Below are positions 18,739 through 28,802 of a stretch of 64,000 nucleotides of DNA, in pieces. The stretch is from the NCBI GenBank assembly GCA_043811005.1, contig JBDRNO010000260.1, positions 1-64,000 on the forward strand, read 5' to 3'. A program made the translations under genes and the position numbers. The DNA comes from JBDRNO01 sp043811005 (GTDB lineage: Bacteria; Bacteroidota; Bacteroidia; NORP154). Each line of letters opens with the position of its first letter. Position 1 is the first letter of the stretch. The notes below the pieces were generated by a model that had not been told where the DNA came from, made no database searches, and was given only the letters and a program-made list of their open reading frames with translations.

Positions 18739-18824
18739 GCAGTAAAATCAGTAAAATTATCATATCAGTTGTTTTATGAATTATTTACATAAGCCCGAAT
18801 AATAAAGGAATAAAATATAAAAAA

Positions 18825-18854
18825 CTTTGAACTTTAATCTTTGAACTGTAGACT
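18825..18854. repeat. Heptamer array abutting the rplC start
   Basis: Four phased units, CTTTGAA, CTTTAAT, CTTTGAA and CTGTAGA, then CTATG containing the rplC start codon at 18855. The array occupies the position where a ribosome-binding site would be. Confidence 0.65.
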
Positions 18855-19580
18855 ATGCCAGGACTGATAGGAAAAAAAACAGGAATGACCAGCTTTTTTG
18901 ATGATAGAGGTAAAAACATAGCATGTACTATCATTAAAGCCGGACCTTGTGTCGTAACTCAGATCAAAACCATTGAAAAAGATGGATATGAAGCTATTCA
19001 ATTAGCTTATGATGAAAAGAAAGAAACCAAAACTACAGCTGCATTAACCGGACATTTTGCAAAGGCAAAAACAACACCTAAAAAAAAATTAGTGGAATTT
19101 CATGAATTTTTCACATATCCGGCTCTAACCACGGCAGAATCAGGACTGAACGAAACGGGTCATGAAGACGAATCCACACCTCATATAGATGAACCTATTG
19201 AACAGACTTCCGGGGAAAAGGTTAATATAAAATTGGGTGAGACGGTTACTGTAGAACTTTTTAATGAAGGGGAATTGATCAACATTGTTGGAACTTCTAA
19301 AGGAAAGGGATTTCAGGGGGTGGTTAAACGCCATGGATTTCACGGTGTTGGCGGTCAAACACACGGGCAGCATAATAGAAATAGAGCTGGGGGTTCAATT
19401 GGCGCATCATCATTCCCATCAAGGGTTTTTAAGGGCATGAAAATGCCTGGTAGAATGGGTGGAAAGAGAGTTAAGGCAATGAAACTGAAAGTCATGAAAA
19501 TTATACCGGAAAAGAATCTTCTTGTAGTGAAAGGAGCTGTTCCAGGAGCAAACGGTTCTTATGTGATGATCGAAAAATGA
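18855..19580 (+). CDS. rplC: 50S ribosomal protein L3 with an internal insertion
   Basis: L3 binds domain VI of 23S rRNA and reaches toward the peptidyl transferase centre. The family N-end [17 protein letters not shown] and the central [20 protein letters not shown] and GRMGGKRVK segments are normal. The chain is 241 residues rather than about 205: an acidic, Thr/Glu-rich stretch of roughly 36 residues (about 83-120, including [20 protein letters not shown]) is inserted between LVEFHEF and [10 protein letters not shown]. Its DNA shows no palindrome or heptamer phasing, so it looks like a genuine protein extension. Confidence 0.95.
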   Translation: MPGLIGKKTGMTSFFDDRGKNIACTIIKAGPCVVTQIKTIEKDGYEAIQLAYDEKKETKTTAALTGHFAKAKTTPKKKLVEFHEFFTYPALTTAESGLNETGHEDESTPHIDEPIEQTSGEKVNIKLGETVTVELFNEGELINIVGTSKGKGFQGVVKRHGFHGVGGQTHGQHNRNRAGGSIGASSFPSRVFKGMKMPGRMGGKRVKAMKLKVMKIIPEKNLLVVKGAVPGANGSYVMIEK

Positions 19581-19644
19581 TAATCAACAAAAAACTTTAA
19601 TTACAATAAATAATAAACCATTCGCAGTTGATCTTTTTAAGTAA

Positions 19645-20274
19645 ATGAAATTACCTGTCATAAATATCAAAGGCAAAAAAACAAAAAAAACAATCGAATT
19701 AAACGATGATATTTTTGCTATTAAGCCCAATGACCATTCTGTCTATTTGGATGTTAAGCAATATATGGCAAACAAACGGCAGGGAACACATAAAGCAAAA
19801 GAAAGATCAGAAATTACTGGTTCAACACGAAAAATCAGGCGACAAAAAGGAACCGGTATGGCCCGTGCTGGAGATATAAAAAGTCCTATTTTCCGGGGTG
19901 GAGGGCGAGCATTCGGCCCAAGACCAAGAGACTATGGTTTTAAACTAAACAAAAAACTGAAGAGATTAGCACGAAAATCTGCTTTAAGTTATAAAGCAAA
20001 AGATGAATGTATTGTTATCCTGGAAGATTTTACCTTTGATGCTCCTAAAACAAAGAATTACACTGAATTATTAAATAACCTGAACTTATCTGGCAAAAAA
20101 ACATTATTGGTGCTTTCAAAACCAAATAAAAATATACTTCTTTCATCCCGTAACTTACAAGAAGTTGACGTTATAACTGCCTCCGATTTAAACACTTACT
20201 GCATTATAAGGGCAAATAATTTGTTGCTTGTTGAAAGTTCGGTAAAAGAAATTGAAAATATATTAGAAAATTAG
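19645..20274 (+). CDS. rplD: 50S ribosomal protein L4
   Basis: 209 residues; the exit-tunnel loop [20 protein letters not shown] and [13 protein letters not shown] are intact. In enterobacteria L4 also represses its own operon; nothing here shows that control. The stop lies in an AAATTAG repeat run that continues into the spacer before rplW. Confidence 0.96.
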   Translation: MKLPVINIKGKKTKKTIELNDDIFAIKPNDHSVYLDVKQYMANKRQGTHKAKERSEITGSTRKIRRQKGTGMARAGDIKSPIFRGGGRAFGPRPRDYGFKLNKKLKRLARKSALSYKAKDECIVILEDFTFDAPKTKNYTELLNNLNLSGKKTLLVLSKPNKNILLSSRNLQEVDVITASDLNTYCIIRANNLLLVESSVKEIENILEN

Positions 20275-20373
20275 AAAATTAGTGAATTGGTAAAATAGTA
20301 TAGTGGTGAATTGGCATATTGGATTATTAAGTTAATTGGAAAGGAACCAATCACCAAATAAACAGATGAACAA

Positions 20374-20664
20374 ATGAACTTACTAAAAAAACCTATCGTT
20401 ACAGAAAAAATGACAGATCAAAGTGATAAGTATAATCGCTATGGTTTTATTGTTGACAAGAATGCAAATAAAATTGAGATTAAAAAAGCGGTTGAGGAGA
20501 TGTATGGCGTTACTGTTGATAAAGTAAGAACCCTGAATTACTCAGGCAAACCCAGATCAAGGAACACGAAAAGCGGTGTAATTCACGGGAGAACCAAAGC
20601 ATTTAAAAAAGCAATCATCCAACTCGTTAAAGGTGATGTAATTGATTTTTACAGTAGTGTATAA
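20374..20664 (+). CDS. rplW: 50S ribosomal protein L23
   Basis: 96 residues, tunnel-exit protein and docking site for trigger factor and SRP. KPIVTEKMTDQSDKYNRYGF at the start and the KVRTLNYSGKPR loop are typical. ATG 20374 gives MNLLKKPIVTEK. Confidence 0.95.
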   Translation: MNLLKKPIVTEKMTDQSDKYNRYGFIVDKNANKIEIKKAVEEMYGVTVDKVRTLNYSGKPRSRNTKSGVIHGRTKAFKKAIIQLVKGDVIDFYSSV

Positions 20665-20722
20665 AATTCTTGAGGATCAATAGAAAATAACAAGAACAAA
20701 GCTGAGTAATTTAATTGAAAAA

Positions 20723-20737
20723 TAATTCCGATACGTT
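20723..20737 (+). promoter_or_regulatory. Leader motif copy before rplB
   Basis: TAATTCCGATACGTT, a variant of AAATTCCGATACAAT, ending 9 nt before the rplB start. Confidence 0.5.
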
Positions 20738-20746
20738 TAAATCAAA

Positions 20747-21570
20747 ATGTCAGTTAGAAAATTAAAACCCATTACCCCGGGACAGCGTTTTAAAATTATC
20801 AGTGCATTTGACACTATTACAAAATCTGTTCCTGAAAAGGCCTTATTATCATCAAAGAATAGATCTGGTGGTAGAAACAATACAGGAAAAATGACTATAC
20901 GCTACAGGGGCGGTGGACATAAAAAAGGTACAGGATAATTGATTTCAAAAGAGATAAACACGATATTCCTGCTGTTGTTCGGTCTATCGAATATGACCCA
21001 AACAGAACAGCCCGTATTGCATTGATTTATTATGCTGACGGTGAAAAAAGATATATTATCGCACCCAATGGTTTAAAAGTAGGGCAGAAAATTATTTCCG
21101 GCAAAGGTATTTCTCCCGAAATTGGAAATACACTTTATTTATCTGAAATACCTCCTGGTACGATTATTCATAACATAGAATTAAAACCCGATCAGGGTGG
21201 TATACTAGCCAGGGGAGCCGGTGGGCATGCTCAACTGATTACCCGTGAGGGCAAATATGCTGTTGTAAAACTCCCTTCAGGTGAAACAAGAATGATCTTA
21301 TCCTCTTGTATGGCAACAATTGGGGCAGTCTCTAATTCTGAAAACAATTTACTATGTCTTGGCAAGGCAGGAAGCAACAGATGGAAAGGAAGAAGACCTC
21401 GAACCAGGGGTGTAGCCATGAATCCTGTTGATCATCCTATGGGGGGAGGTGAGGGTAAGGCATCAGGAGGTATTCCGCGATCAAGAAAAGGTATTCCTGC
21501 TAAAGGATTTAAGACAAGACACAAGAAAAAATTGTCGGATAAATATATTTTGGAAAAAAGAAAAAAATAA
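20747..21570 (+). CDS. rplB: 50S ribosomal protein L2, one-base frame break
   Basis: L2 is an essential protein of the peptidyl transferase region. Two frames (20747-20938 and 21022-21570) together give the whole family sequence: [17 protein letters not shown] and then, after the break, [20 protein letters not shown], up to [17 protein letters not shown]. The break lies at an A6 run (20921-20926, GGGHKK). One extra A restores [10 protein letters not shown] and gives 274 residues, the usual Bacteroidota length. Slippage at the second AAA could in principle do the same, but A6 is short for this, so a sequencing or assembly deletion is most likely. Confidence 0.93.
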
Positions 21571-21603
21571 AGAACATAATTTCATAAATTGATTAAAAAT
21601 ATA

Positions 21604-21900
21604 ATGAGCCGTTCATTAAAAAAAGGTCCTTTTATAGATCTTAAACTTGAGAAAAAAATTCTGGAACATCAGAAATCAAGGAAAAAGTCAGTTATTAAAA
21701 CTTGGTCAAGGAGATCAATGATCTCCCCCGATTTTGTTGGATTAACCATTGCCGTTCATAATGGGAACAAGTTTATCCCAGTTTATATTACAGAAAATAT
21801 GGTTGGCCATAAATTGGGTGAATTTGCACCTACCCGTATTTTCAGAGGTCATTCAGGTCATAGAAAAGAAGGTGGCGATAAAAAAGAAAGTAAACGGTAA
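21604..21900 (+). CDS. rpsS: 30S ribosomal protein S19
   Basis: 98 residues from ATG 21604 ([15 protein letters not shown]). An upstream in-frame TTG at 21589 would add five residues and is less likely. [20 protein letters not shown] and [16 protein letters not shown] are typical. It forms the S13-S19 head complex. Confidence 0.95.
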   Translation: MSRSLKKGPFIDLKLEKKILEHQKSRKKSVIKTWSRRSMISPDFVGLTIAVHNGNKFIPVYITENMVGHKLGEFAPTRIFRGHSGHRKEGGDKKESKR

Positions 21901-21989
21901 CTAAAAAACTTGCCGATTTGTTAACAAGAAAAATTCGTTTACAAATTATCGGGTTTAAACTGCATGTAAAATATTAAACAAATAATAAA

Positions 21990-22412
21990 TTGAATCCAAA
22001 AGAACAAATAATATCTAACGAAATTAAAAAACCCAAAAAGAATATATTCTTCGCTAAATTAAATAATTGCCCAACTTCACCACGAAAAATGAGGCTGGTT
22101 GCTGATTTAATCAGGGGCGTTGATGTTGACAGGGCTTTGCAAATATTGAAATTCAATTCTAAAGAAGCTTCTCTAAAATTAGAGAAATTGCTTCTTTCTG
22201 CAATTGCTAACTGGCAAACCAAAAACGAAGGAATAAGAATTGAAGAAAGTCAACTATATGTTAAAGAGATATATGTTGACAGCGCAAGGCAATTAAAAAG
22301 ATTTCGCCCGGCACCCCATGGAAGGGCTCACAGGATAAGGAAGCGCTCTAATCATGTTACTTTAGTAATCGACAGTGCCAATAAACAACCAGCAGTTGGC
22401 AGTAGGCAATAA
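21990..22412 (+). CDS. rplV: 50S ribosomal protein L22, heptamer-coded tail
   Basis: 140 residues; binds the 23S core and lines the exit tunnel. [17 protein letters not shown] and the tunnel hairpin [20 protein letters not shown] are intact. The start is a TTG (21990) in [14 protein letters not shown]; no suitable ATG exists upstream. The last residues (QPAVGSRQ) and the TAA stop are written by a CAGTAGG-type heptamer array, so the native C-terminus probably ended after VIDSAN. Confidence 0.94.
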   Translation: MNPKEQIISNEIKKPKKNIFFAKLNNCPTSPRKMRLVADLIRGVDVDRALQILKFNSKEASLKLEKLLLSAIANWQTKNEGIRIEESQLYVKEIYVDSARQLKRFRPAPHGRAHRIRKRSNHVTLVIDSANKQPAVGSRQ

Positions 22413-22427
22413 TCAGTAAGCAATAAT
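22393..22427. repeat. Heptamer array across the rplV stop
   Basis: Five phased units: CAGTTGG, CAGTAGG, CAATAAT, CAGTAAG and CAATAAT. It includes the rplV stop (22410-22412) and reaches into the rpsC leader. Confidence 0.7.
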
Positions 22428-22457
22428 ATCAAACCCCAATAACAATAAAATAAAAGA

Positions 22458-23174
22458 ATGGGACAAAAAACAAATCCAATAGGTAACCGTTTGGGAATCA
22501 TTTATGGCTGGGATTCAAACTGGTATGGAGGGAAAAAATATGCAGATAAATTAATTGAAGACAATAAAATCAGAAGTTATTTAAAAGTTCGATTTATTAA
22601 AGCAAGTGTTTCAAAAATTATCATTGAAAGAACCTTAAAACTTATTACAGTAACCGTTAATACTGCCCGACCCGGCATTATAATTGGAAAGGGTGGTCAG
22701 GAGGTTGACAAGCTCAAAGAGGAACTAAAAAAAATCACAAAGAAAGAAGTACAGATAAATATTTATGAAATTAAAAGACCGGAGCTTAACGCAAGATTAA
22801 TTGCAGATAGCATTGCCAAGCAAATAGAAGGTAGGATATCCTTCAGAAGAGCAACTAAAATGGCTATTGCTTCATCTATGCGTATTGGTGCAGAAGGGAT
22901 TAAAGTATCAATTTCCGGCCGTTTAAATGGGGCTGAAATGGCAAGGACAGAGCAATATAAAGAAGGAAGGATTCCTTTGCACACCTTTAGAGCTGATATT
23001 GACTTTGCATTGAGTGAAGCCCAAATGTCTTACGGCAAAATTGGTGTTAAAGTATGGATTTGCAAAGGTGAAGTATATGGCAAAAGAGATTTATCTCCTA
23101 ATATTGGTTTACTGAAATTGAGAGAGGGTAAAACAGCACCTAAGTTTAAACATAGAAAAGAAAAAAGAAATTAA
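22458..23174 (+). CDS. rpsC: 30S ribosomal protein S3
   Basis: 238 residues, mRNA-entry protein with helicase-like action. N-terminal [12 protein letters not shown], a KH domain with the [18 protein letters not shown] loop (about 76-93), and C-terminal [20 protein letters not shown]. Spaced 2 nt from rplP. Confidence 0.97.
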   Translation: MGQKTNPIGNRLGIIYGWDSNWYGGKKYADKLIEDNKIRSYLKVRFIKASVSKIIIERTLKLITVTVNTARPGIIIGKGGQEVDKLKEELKKITKKEVQINIYEIKRPELNARLIADSIAKQIEGRISFRRATKMAIASSMRIGAEGIKVSISGRLNGAEMARTEQYKEGRIPLHTFRADIDFALSEAQMSYGKIGVKVWICKGEVYGKRDLSPNIGLLKLREGKTAPKFKHRKEKRN

Positions 23175-23176
23175 AA

Positions 23177-23596
23177 ATGTTACAACCTGCCAGAACAAAA
23201 TACAGAAAAGCTCAGAAAGGGAGAATGAAAGGCAATTCCCAGCGTGGCAACCAACTCGCTTTTGGATCTTATGGAATAAAAGCTCTTGAAGAATACTGGT
23301 TGACAAGTGCGCAAATTGAAGCTGCACGTATTGCTGTTACACGTCACATGAAACGAGAAGGACAATTGTGGATAAGAATCTTTCCCGATAAACCAATTAC
23401 TAAAAAACCAGCAGAGGTTCGTATGGGTAAAGGAAAGGGAGCACCTGAACATTTTGTTGCCAGAGTAACACCAGGGAGAATATTAATAGAAGCTGAAGGT
23501 GTCCCTCTTAATATTGCTAAAGAGGCATTACGCCTTGCTTCTCAAAAACTTCCTATTATTACAAAGTTTATTATAAGAAGAGATTTTGTTGAATAA
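23177..23596 (+). CDS. rplP: 50S ribosomal protein L16
   Basis: 139 residues near the A site. [19 protein letters not shown] at the start, the loop with [19 protein letters not shown] and [15 protein letters not shown] are typical. It sits 2 nt after rpsC. Confidence 0.97.
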   Translation: MLQPARTKYRKAQKGRMKGNSQRGNQLAFGSYGIKALEEYWLTSAQIEAARIAVTRHMKREGQLWIRIFPDKPITKKPAEVRMGKGKGAPEHFVARVTPGRILIEAEGVPLNIAKEALRLASQKLPIITKFIIRRDFVE

Positions 23597-23630
23597 TAAG
23601 AGCATAAATCGTATAAATTAATTTAAAAAA

Positions 23631-23834
23631 ATGAAAACAGCAGTCATCAAAGAAATGTCTTTGGATGAAATCCGTGAAAGAGTTGAGGGCGAAGAAAATA
23701 TGTTGGCAAAGCTGAAACTTAATCATGCTATCTCCCAATTGGAAAATCCCATGAAAATTAAATATGCTAGGAAAACCGTTGCGAGATTGTTAACAGAGAT
23801 TCGTATAAGAGAAATCCAAGGTTCGCAAACATGA
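23631..23834 (+). CDS. rpmC: 50S ribosomal protein L29
   Basis: 67 residues, a helical hairpin at the tunnel exit. LDEIRERVEGEENMLAKLKL, HAISQLENPMKIKYARKTVA and a C-terminal RIREIQG match the family. Confidence 0.92.
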   Translation: MKTAVIKEMSLDEIRERVEGEENMLAKLKLNHAISQLENPMKIKYARKTVARLLTEIRIREIQGSQT

Positions 23835-23875
23835 TAAAAAACAACAAAGCAAATTGATCTAAAATCATTCTAAGT

Positions 23876-24133
23876 ATGGAACAAAGAAACTTAAGAAAAG
23901 AAAGGATTGGTTTTGTCACTAGTGATAAGATGGATAAATCTATTACCGTAGCCGTTGAACGAAAAGTAAAACATCCTAAATATGGCAAGTTTATTAAAAC
24001 AACTAATAAATTTATCGTACATGATGAAAAAAATGACTGTGGCGAAGGGGACTTCGTCCGTATTATGGAAACCAGACCTTTGAGTAAAAAAAAACACTGG
24101 AGAGTAGTTGAAATAATAGAAAAAGCAAAATAA
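23876..24133 (+). CDS. rpsQ: 30S ribosomal protein S17
   Basis: 85 residues, OB-fold. [20 protein letters not shown] and [20 protein letters not shown] are diagnostic. ATG 23876 begins [10 protein letters not shown]. Confidence 0.95.
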   Translation: MEQRNLRKERIGFVTSDKMDKSITVAVERKVKHPKYGKFIKTTNKFIVHDEKNDCGEGDFVRIMETRPLSKKKHWRVVEIIEKAK

Positions 24134-24136
24134 AAA

Positions 24137-24505
24137 ATGATACAACAGGAATCAAGATTAGCAGTTGCAGACAACAGTGGCGCCAAGGAAGTGCTTTGTA
24201 TTAAAGTGCTTGGTGGCACAAAAAGAAGATATGCCTCTATTGGTGATAAAATTGTTATTACCGTTAAAGATGCTATGCCTTCCGGTAATATTAAAAAAGG
24301 AACTGTTTCAAAAGCTGTTATTGTACGAACAAAAAAAGAAGTTCGCAGGGCAGATGGCTCATATATTCGTTTTGATGATAACGCATGCGTTTTATTGACT
24401 GCTACCGAAGAGTTAATAGGTACGCGTATTTTCGGGCCTGTTGCACGTGAGTTAAGGGAAAAAAGATTTATGAAAATAGTCTCTTTAGCACCTGAAGTAA
24501 TCTAA
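24137..24505 (+). CDS. rplN: 50S ribosomal protein L14
   Basis: 122 residues. [20 protein letters not shown], the FDDNACVLL segment and [20 protein letters not shown] are typical. It lies 3 nt after rpsQ. Confidence 0.97.
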   Translation: MIQQESRLAVADNSGAKEVLCIKVLGGTKRRYASIGDKIVITVKDAMPSGNIKKGTVSKAVIVRTKKEVRRADGSYIRFDDNACVLLTATEELIGTRIFGPVARELREKRFMKIVSLAPEVI

Positions 24506-24530
24506 TAAGAACAAATAAAAACAATTAAAA

Positions 24531-24851
24531 GTGCCAAAACTACACATTAAAAAAGGGGATAACGTAAAGGTAATTGCCGGTGAAGATAAAGGAAAACAGG
24601 GAAGGATACTTGCAGTTATTTTGCAAAAACATAAAGCCCTTGTTGAGGGACTTAATATGGTATCTAAACATACAAAACCCAATGCTACTAATCCGCAAGG
24701 GGGTATCATGAAAAAAGAAGCTCCAATTCATATATCAAACTTAATGCTGTTGGATCCATCAACCGGAGAACCAACAAGAATAGGAAGGAAAAAAGATAAA
24801 CATGGTAAAATGATGCGTTTTTCCAGAAAATCAAATGAAATAATTAAGTAA
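24531..24851 (+). CDS. rplX: 50S ribosomal protein L24
   Basis: 106 residues with a KOW motif ([20 protein letters not shown], 7-26). The start is GTG (24531; [11 protein letters not shown]), chosen because it gives the family N-terminus. The stop overlaps the rplE start by one base. Confidence 0.95.
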   Translation: MPKLHIKKGDNVKVIAGEDKGKQGRILAVILQKHKALVEGLNMVSKHTKPNATNPQGGIMKKEAPIHISNLMLLDPSTGEPTRIGRKKDKHGKMMRFSRKSNEIIK

Positions 24852-25399
24852 TGGCTAAAATACCTAATCTGAAAAAGAAATACAAAGAAAATGTTATCCC
24901 TGCTTTATTGCAGCAGTTTAACTATAAAACTACTACACAGGTTCCCAGGCTTGAAAAAGTATGCCTCAACCAAGGGGTTGGAGATGCCGTTGCAGATAAA
25001 AAATTGATCGAATCTGCAATCGATGAAATCACTCTAATTACTGGTCAGAAAGCTGTGCCTACAATTTCCAAAAAGGATATATCTAATTTTAAGCTGAGAA
25101 AGGGAATGACAATTGGAGTTAGGGTTACATTGAGAGGGAATAAAATGTATGAATTTGTTGAGAGATTGGTATCAATAGCCATCCCCAGAACCAGGGATTT
25201 CAGTGGAATCAGCACAAAAAGCTTTGACCGAAGAGGAAATTATACATTGGGCATAAAAGAACAAATTATTTTCCCCGAGATTGATCTGGATAAAGTTAAT
25301 AACATTACCGGAATGGATATAACTTTCGTTACATCAGCTAAAACTGATAAGGAGGCATTGGCACTACTGAAAGAATTGGGATTGCCATTTAAAAATTGA
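24851..25399 (+). CDS. rplE: 50S ribosomal protein L5
   Basis: 182 residues; binds 5S rRNA and the P-site tRNA side. Segments [37 protein letters not shown] and [17 protein letters not shown] are typical. One-base overlap with rplX indicates coupling. Confidence 0.97.
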   Translation: MAKIPNLKKKYKENVIPALLQQFNYKTTTQVPRLEKVCLNQGVGDAVADKKLIESAIDEITLITGQKAVPTISKKDISNFKLRKGMTIGVRVTLRGNKMYEFVERLVSIAIPRTRDFSGISTKSFDRRGNYTLGIKEQIIFPEIDLDKVNNITGMDITFVTSAKTDKEALALLKELGLPFKN

Positions 25400-25538
25400 T
25401 TATAAATTATTATGAATTCTTATGAGTTAAAAAGAAAAAATTAAGAAAAGATAAACCTCCAATTTTAATCTAAATTTATAAAAAAACAAAACCAATCAAC
25501 AATATTCTTTAAGCAATAGTAAATAATCATTTGAAAGC

Positions 25539-25808
25539 ATGGCTAAAGAATCAATAAAAGCGAGAGAAGTTAAAAGACGAAAGCTTTGTAAGAAATATGC
25601 TGCTAAAAGAGCAGCTTTAAAAGCTGTAGGTGATTATGTGGGCTTGCAAAAATTACCCCGCAATGCCTCGCCTGTTCGTTTGCACAACAGATGCAGCTTA
25701 ACCGGACGCCCAAAGGGATACATTCGCCAATTTGGAGTATCCCGAATTGTTTTTAGGGAAATGGCACAAAAAGGGCTGATACCGGGAATAACAAAGGCAA
25801 GCTGGTAA
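25539..25808 (+). CDS. rpsN: 30S ribosomal protein S14 (zinc-free type)
   Basis: 89 residues, the long form without the CxxC zinc site. [20 protein letters not shown] and [18 protein letters not shown] are diagnostic. A 139-nt AT-rich spacer before it shows no other feature. Confidence 0.96.
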   Translation: MAKESIKAREVKRRKLCKKYAAKRAALKAVGDYVGLQKLPRNASPVRLHNRCSLTGRPKGYIRQFGVSRIVFREMAQKGLIPGITKASW

Positions 25809-25863
25809 AAAATTCAAGAATAACGATTTGCGATTTGCGAAAATCATTAATCTTTAAATCAAT

Positions 25864-26286
25864 ATGACTGATCCAATAGCCGATTACCTGACAAGAATAA
25901 GAAATGCCATTAAGGCAAATCATAAAGTTGTGAATATCCCCGCATCAAACCTTAAAAAAGAGATTACAAAAACGCTGTTTGATTATGGATATATCCTAAA
26001 TTATAAATTTGAGGATGCTGTGCTCGCCACTAAAGAAAATGCCCCTGGCAGACAAGGTAATATTAAAATTGCACTCAAATATCACCATGTTACTAATATA
26101 CCGGCTATCAGGAAAATCCAAAGAGTAAGCAAACCAGGTTTAAGGAAATATACAAAAGCAGATAAATTGCCCAGAGTGCTGAATGGACTGGGCATTGCTA
26201 TCCTGTCTAGCTCAAAAGGGGTCATAACTGACAAAGAAGCCAGAAAAGTGAATGTAGGTGGAGAAGTAATGTGTTATGTCTATTAA
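25864..26286 (+). CDS. rpsH: 30S ribosomal protein S8
   Basis: 140 residues. [19 protein letters not shown] and [20 protein letters not shown] are typical. A pair of CGATTTG heptamers lies upstream at about 25823-25837. In enterobacteria S8 represses the spc operon; no matching RNA structure was evident. Confidence 0.96.
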   Translation: MTDPIADYLTRIRNAIKANHKVVNIPASNLKKEITKTLFDYGYILNYKFEDAVLATKENAPGRQGNIKIALKYHHVTNIPAIRKIQRVSKPGLRKYTKADKLPRVLNGLGIAILSSSKGVITDKEARKVNVGGEVMCYVY

Positions 26287-26362
26287 TTGGTGAATTAAAA
26301 ATATGTGACGATCAAATAATAATATTTCCATTCAGCAAATTAACCAATCAACAAATAATCAA

Positions 26363-26965
26363 ATGTCAAGAATAGGGAAATTGCCAATTTTAGTCCCCGA
26401 TGAAGTAGACGTTATTATTTCTGATACTGGCTCTGCAGGTGGAGGGATGAATCATGTTACAGTGAAAGGACCTTTAGGGGAGTTAAGTCAAACCATTGAC
26501 TCCTGTTTAACGGTAAAGCTCATCTCAAAGGAATCAAACGGAGGGAGTGCAAAACTTGTTGTTGAAAGACACACTGAACAGAAAAGACATAAATCACTGC
26601 ATGGCTTGTCCAGATCCCTCTTAGCAAACATGATTGAGGGTGTTTCTAAAGGATACAAAAAAGAGCTGGAATTGGTGGGCGTGGGATATAAAATTTCCAA
26701 TAATGGACAATTACTTGAATTGAGTTTAGGTTATTCACATAATATTATCTTTGAATTACCTCCTGAGATAAAATTAGAGACAAAAACCGAAAGAAGCAAA
26801 AACCCGGTTATTTCACTGCAATCTCATGACAAACAGTTAATAGGTCATATTGCCGCAAAAATTCGTTCATTCAAAAAGCCAGAACCTTATAAAGGTAAAG
26901 GGATCAAATATGTCGGAGAACAATTGAGAAGAAAAGCCGGGAAAGCTGCCGCTAAAGAAATGTAA
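26363..26965 (+). CDS. rplF: 50S ribosomal protein L6
   Basis: 200 residues, near the sarcin-ricin loop. MSRIGKLPILVPDEV, VKGPLGELSQ and the C-terminal KPEPYKGKGIKYVGEQLRRK are typical. Two small Gly/Ser-rich loop expansions (SDTGSAGGGMNH near 19-30 and SKESNGGSAK near 56-65) make it about 15-20 residues longer than usual. Confidence 0.96.
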   Translation: MSRIGKLPILVPDEVDVIISDTGSAGGGMNHVTVKGPLGELSQTIDSCLTVKLISKESNGGSAKLVVERHTEQKRHKSLHGLSRSLLANMIEGVSKGYKKELELVGVGYKISNNGQLLELSLGYSHNIIFELPPEIKLETKTERSKNPVISLQSHDKQLIGHIAAKIRSFKKPEPYKGKGIKYVGEQLRRKAGKAAAKEM

Positions 26966-26993
26966 TTAAGAACATAGCTACGCTATTTAATTA

Positions 26994-27014
26994 AAAAGTA
27001 AAAAGTAAAAGTGA
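26994..27014. repeat. AAAAAGT heptamers before rplR
   Basis: Two AAAAAGT units and a variant third unit, directly followed by the leader motif at 27017. Confidence 0.5.
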
Positions 27015-27016
27015 GT

Positions 27017-27031
27017 AAATTCCGATACTAT
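27017..27031 (+). promoter_or_regulatory. Leader motif copy before rplR
   Basis: AAATTCCGATACTAT, one mismatch to consensus, ending 5 nt before the rplR ATG. The surrounding GAGTAAATTCCGATAC is shared with the map leader. Confidence 0.6.
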
Positions 27032-27036
27032 TAATT

Positions 27037-27393
27037 ATGGCATCAATAAGAAAAAAACACAGAAGAGAAAGAATAAAATACAGGATTAGAAAAACAATTT
27101 CCGGCACTGCCGAAAGACCTCGTTTAACAGTATTTAAAAGCAATAAACAAATTTACGCTCAATTGATTGACGATTTAGTAGGACATACCCTTATAGCAAC
27201 ATCCTCAAGAGATGACAAATCCGCCCAAAATATCCCAAAAATTGAGCAAGCAAAAATTGCGGGTAAATCCATTGCTGAAAAAGCAATTAAATCCGGAATC
27301 ACAAATGTTGTATTTGATAGAAACGGATACTTATATCACGGCAGGGTCAAAACATTAGCTGAAGCAGCCAGAGAAGCAGGACTTAAATACTAA
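27037..27393 (+). CDS. rplR: 50S ribosomal protein L18
   Basis: 118 residues; 5S rRNA-binding protein. [38 protein letters not shown] and [20 protein letters not shown] are typical. rpsE starts 4 nt after its stop. Confidence 0.96.
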   Translation: MASIRKKHRRERIKYRIRKTISGTAERPRLTVFKSNKQIYAQLIDDLVGHTLIATSSRDDKSAQNIPKIEQAKIAGKSIAEKAIKSGITNVVFDRNGYLYHGRVKTLAEAAREAGLKY

Positions 27394-27397
27394 TAAA

Positions 27398-27916
27398 ATG
27401 ACACATTCTAAAATCAAAAGAATAAAAGCAAGTGAGATAGAACTAAAAGACAAGCTTGTAAGTATAAGAAGAGTTACAAAGGTTACCAAAGGAGGTAGAA
27501 CCTTCAGCTTTTCAGCTATCGTGGTTGTGGGAGATGAAAACGGAATAGTTGGTTATGGACTGGGTAAAGCCAAAGAGGTTACTACTGCTATCGAAAAAGG
27601 TATTGATGATGCTAAAAAGAACCTTGTTTCGGTACCAATTATTAAAGGAACCATTCCTCATGAACAAATCGGAAAATTCAGCGGTGCAGTGGTTTTCTTA
27701 AAACCAGCGGCTCATGGTACAGGTGTGATTGCCGGTGGGGCAATGCGTGCTGTATTGGAAAATGTTGGAGTAACCGATGTGTTGGCAAAATCAAAGGGCT
27801 CATCAAACCCTCATAATGTTGTAAAAGCGACAATGAATGCATTGATGCAAATGAGAGATGCCTTTACCATTGCTCAACAAAGAGGAATTAGCATGGATAA
27901 AGTGTTTAATGGATAA
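27398..27916 (+). CDS. rpsE: 30S ribosomal protein S5
   Basis: 172 residues. Double-stranded-RNA-binding-type N-domain with [20 protein letters not shown], then [15 protein letters not shown] and the C-domain with [18 protein letters not shown]. Confidence 0.97.
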   Translation: MTHSKIKRIKASEIELKDKLVSIRRVTKVTKGGRTFSFSAIVVVGDENGIVGYGLGKAKEVTTAIEKGIDDAKKNLVSVPIIKGTIPHEQIGKFSGAVVFLKPAAHGTGVIAGGAMRAVLENVGVTDVLAKSKGSSNPHNVVKATMNALMQMRDAFTIAQQRGISMDKVFNG

Positions 27917-27933
27917 TAACAAATCAACAACTA

Positions 27934-28113
27934 ATGTCCAAAATAAGGATAAAACAAGTCAGAAGTAAAATTAACAGACCTCAACGGCAAAAAAGAACAT
28001 TACACGCCCTTGGTCTGAAAAAAATAGACCAGTTTGTTGAGGTCGAAGCAACCCCACAGGTTTTGGGGATGGTTAATAAAGTAAAGCATTTGGTTGTTGT
28101 TGAAGTGACCTAG
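27934..28113 (+). CDS. rpmD: 50S ribosomal protein L30
   Basis: 59 residues. ATG 27934 gives MSKIRIKQVRSKI, then the NRPQRQKRTLHALGLKKI segment and LGMVNKVKHLVVVEV, a full-length L30. It closes this part of the spc operon; the next gene has its own promoter. Confidence 0.95.
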   Translation: MSKIRIKQVRSKINRPQRQKRTLHALGLKKIDQFVEVEATPQVLGMVNKVKHLVVVEVT

Positions 28114-28161
28114 TACTTAGTTGCATAAAAAGTAGTATTTATTTGTAAAAATAAAAGCAAA

Positions 28162-28192
28162 TTGCATATTTATACACAGGTTTGTACCTTTG
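28162..28192 (+). promoter_or_regulatory. Internal promoter before rplO
   Basis: TTG (28162-28164), a 20-nt spacer and TACCTTTG (28185-28192) form a very good -33/-7 pair for this phylum, followed by GCACCCCC. The AT-rich gap after rpmD and the fresh promoter suggest that rplO-secY can be transcribed apart from the S10-spc genes. Confidence 0.65.
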
Positions 28193-28235
28193 CACCCCCA
28201 AATTTTCAATTTAACAACTTCAAGGAAAAGTGATT

Positions 28236-28775
28236 ATGGACTTAAGTAACCAAAAACCTGCTAAAGGGTCTATTAAAAAAAACAAAAGACTGGGCAAAGG
28301 GCAAGGATCCGGGAGAGGTGGAACTTCTACCAAAGGACACAAGGGTCAGCAGTCAAGATCTGGTTATTCCCGGAAATTCGGATTTGAGGGGGGGCAACAA
28401 CCATTACAAACTAGAGTTCCCAAATTCGGCTTTAAAAACATCAACAGGAAAGAATACAGGGGAATTAACCTGGATATTTTGCAAAATCTAGTCGATAAAA
28501 AGAAAGTTGAAAAAATAGATGTTGAAACATTTATTAATAACGGTTTGGCTTCTAAAAATGACCTTATCAAAATATTGGGCAGGGGTGAGTTAAAAGCAAA
28601 ATTAGAAGTAAAAGCACATGCTTTTTCCAAAACGGCAAAAGCTGCTATTGAATCATCAGGAGGAATTATTGTTATATTAGACAGATACAAATCAGGAAAA
28701 GAAGATAAAACAAAAGTAAAAAATGCTAAAAATACGGTTACAGCAGAAAAAGCAAAGAAACAACCTGTTTGTTAA
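28236..28775 (+). CDS. rplO: 50S ribosomal protein L15
   Basis: 179 residues from ATG 28236; a GTG two codons upstream is less likely. GRGGTSTKGHKGQQSRSG and FEGGQQPLQTRVPKFGF are diagnostic. A Lys/Ala/Thr-rich C-terminal tail of about 25 residues (from about 155) exceeds the usual length of around 150. Confidence 0.95.
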   Translation: MDLSNQKPAKGSIKKNKRLGKGQGSGRGGTSTKGHKGQQSRSGYSRKFGFEGGQQPLQTRVPKFGFKNINRKEYRGINLDILQNLVDKKKVEKIDVETFINNGLASKNDLIKILGRGELKAKLEVKAHAFSKTAKAAIESSGGIIVILDRYKSGKEDKTKVKNAKNTVTAEKAKKQPVC

Positions 28776-28802
28776 AACCATAAAACGTAAATCACAAATC
28801 TG

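Noticed and set aside
20747..21570. Two separate genes in the rplB region
   Set aside because: The two parts together equal one L2 protein of normal length; a single missing base explains the split.
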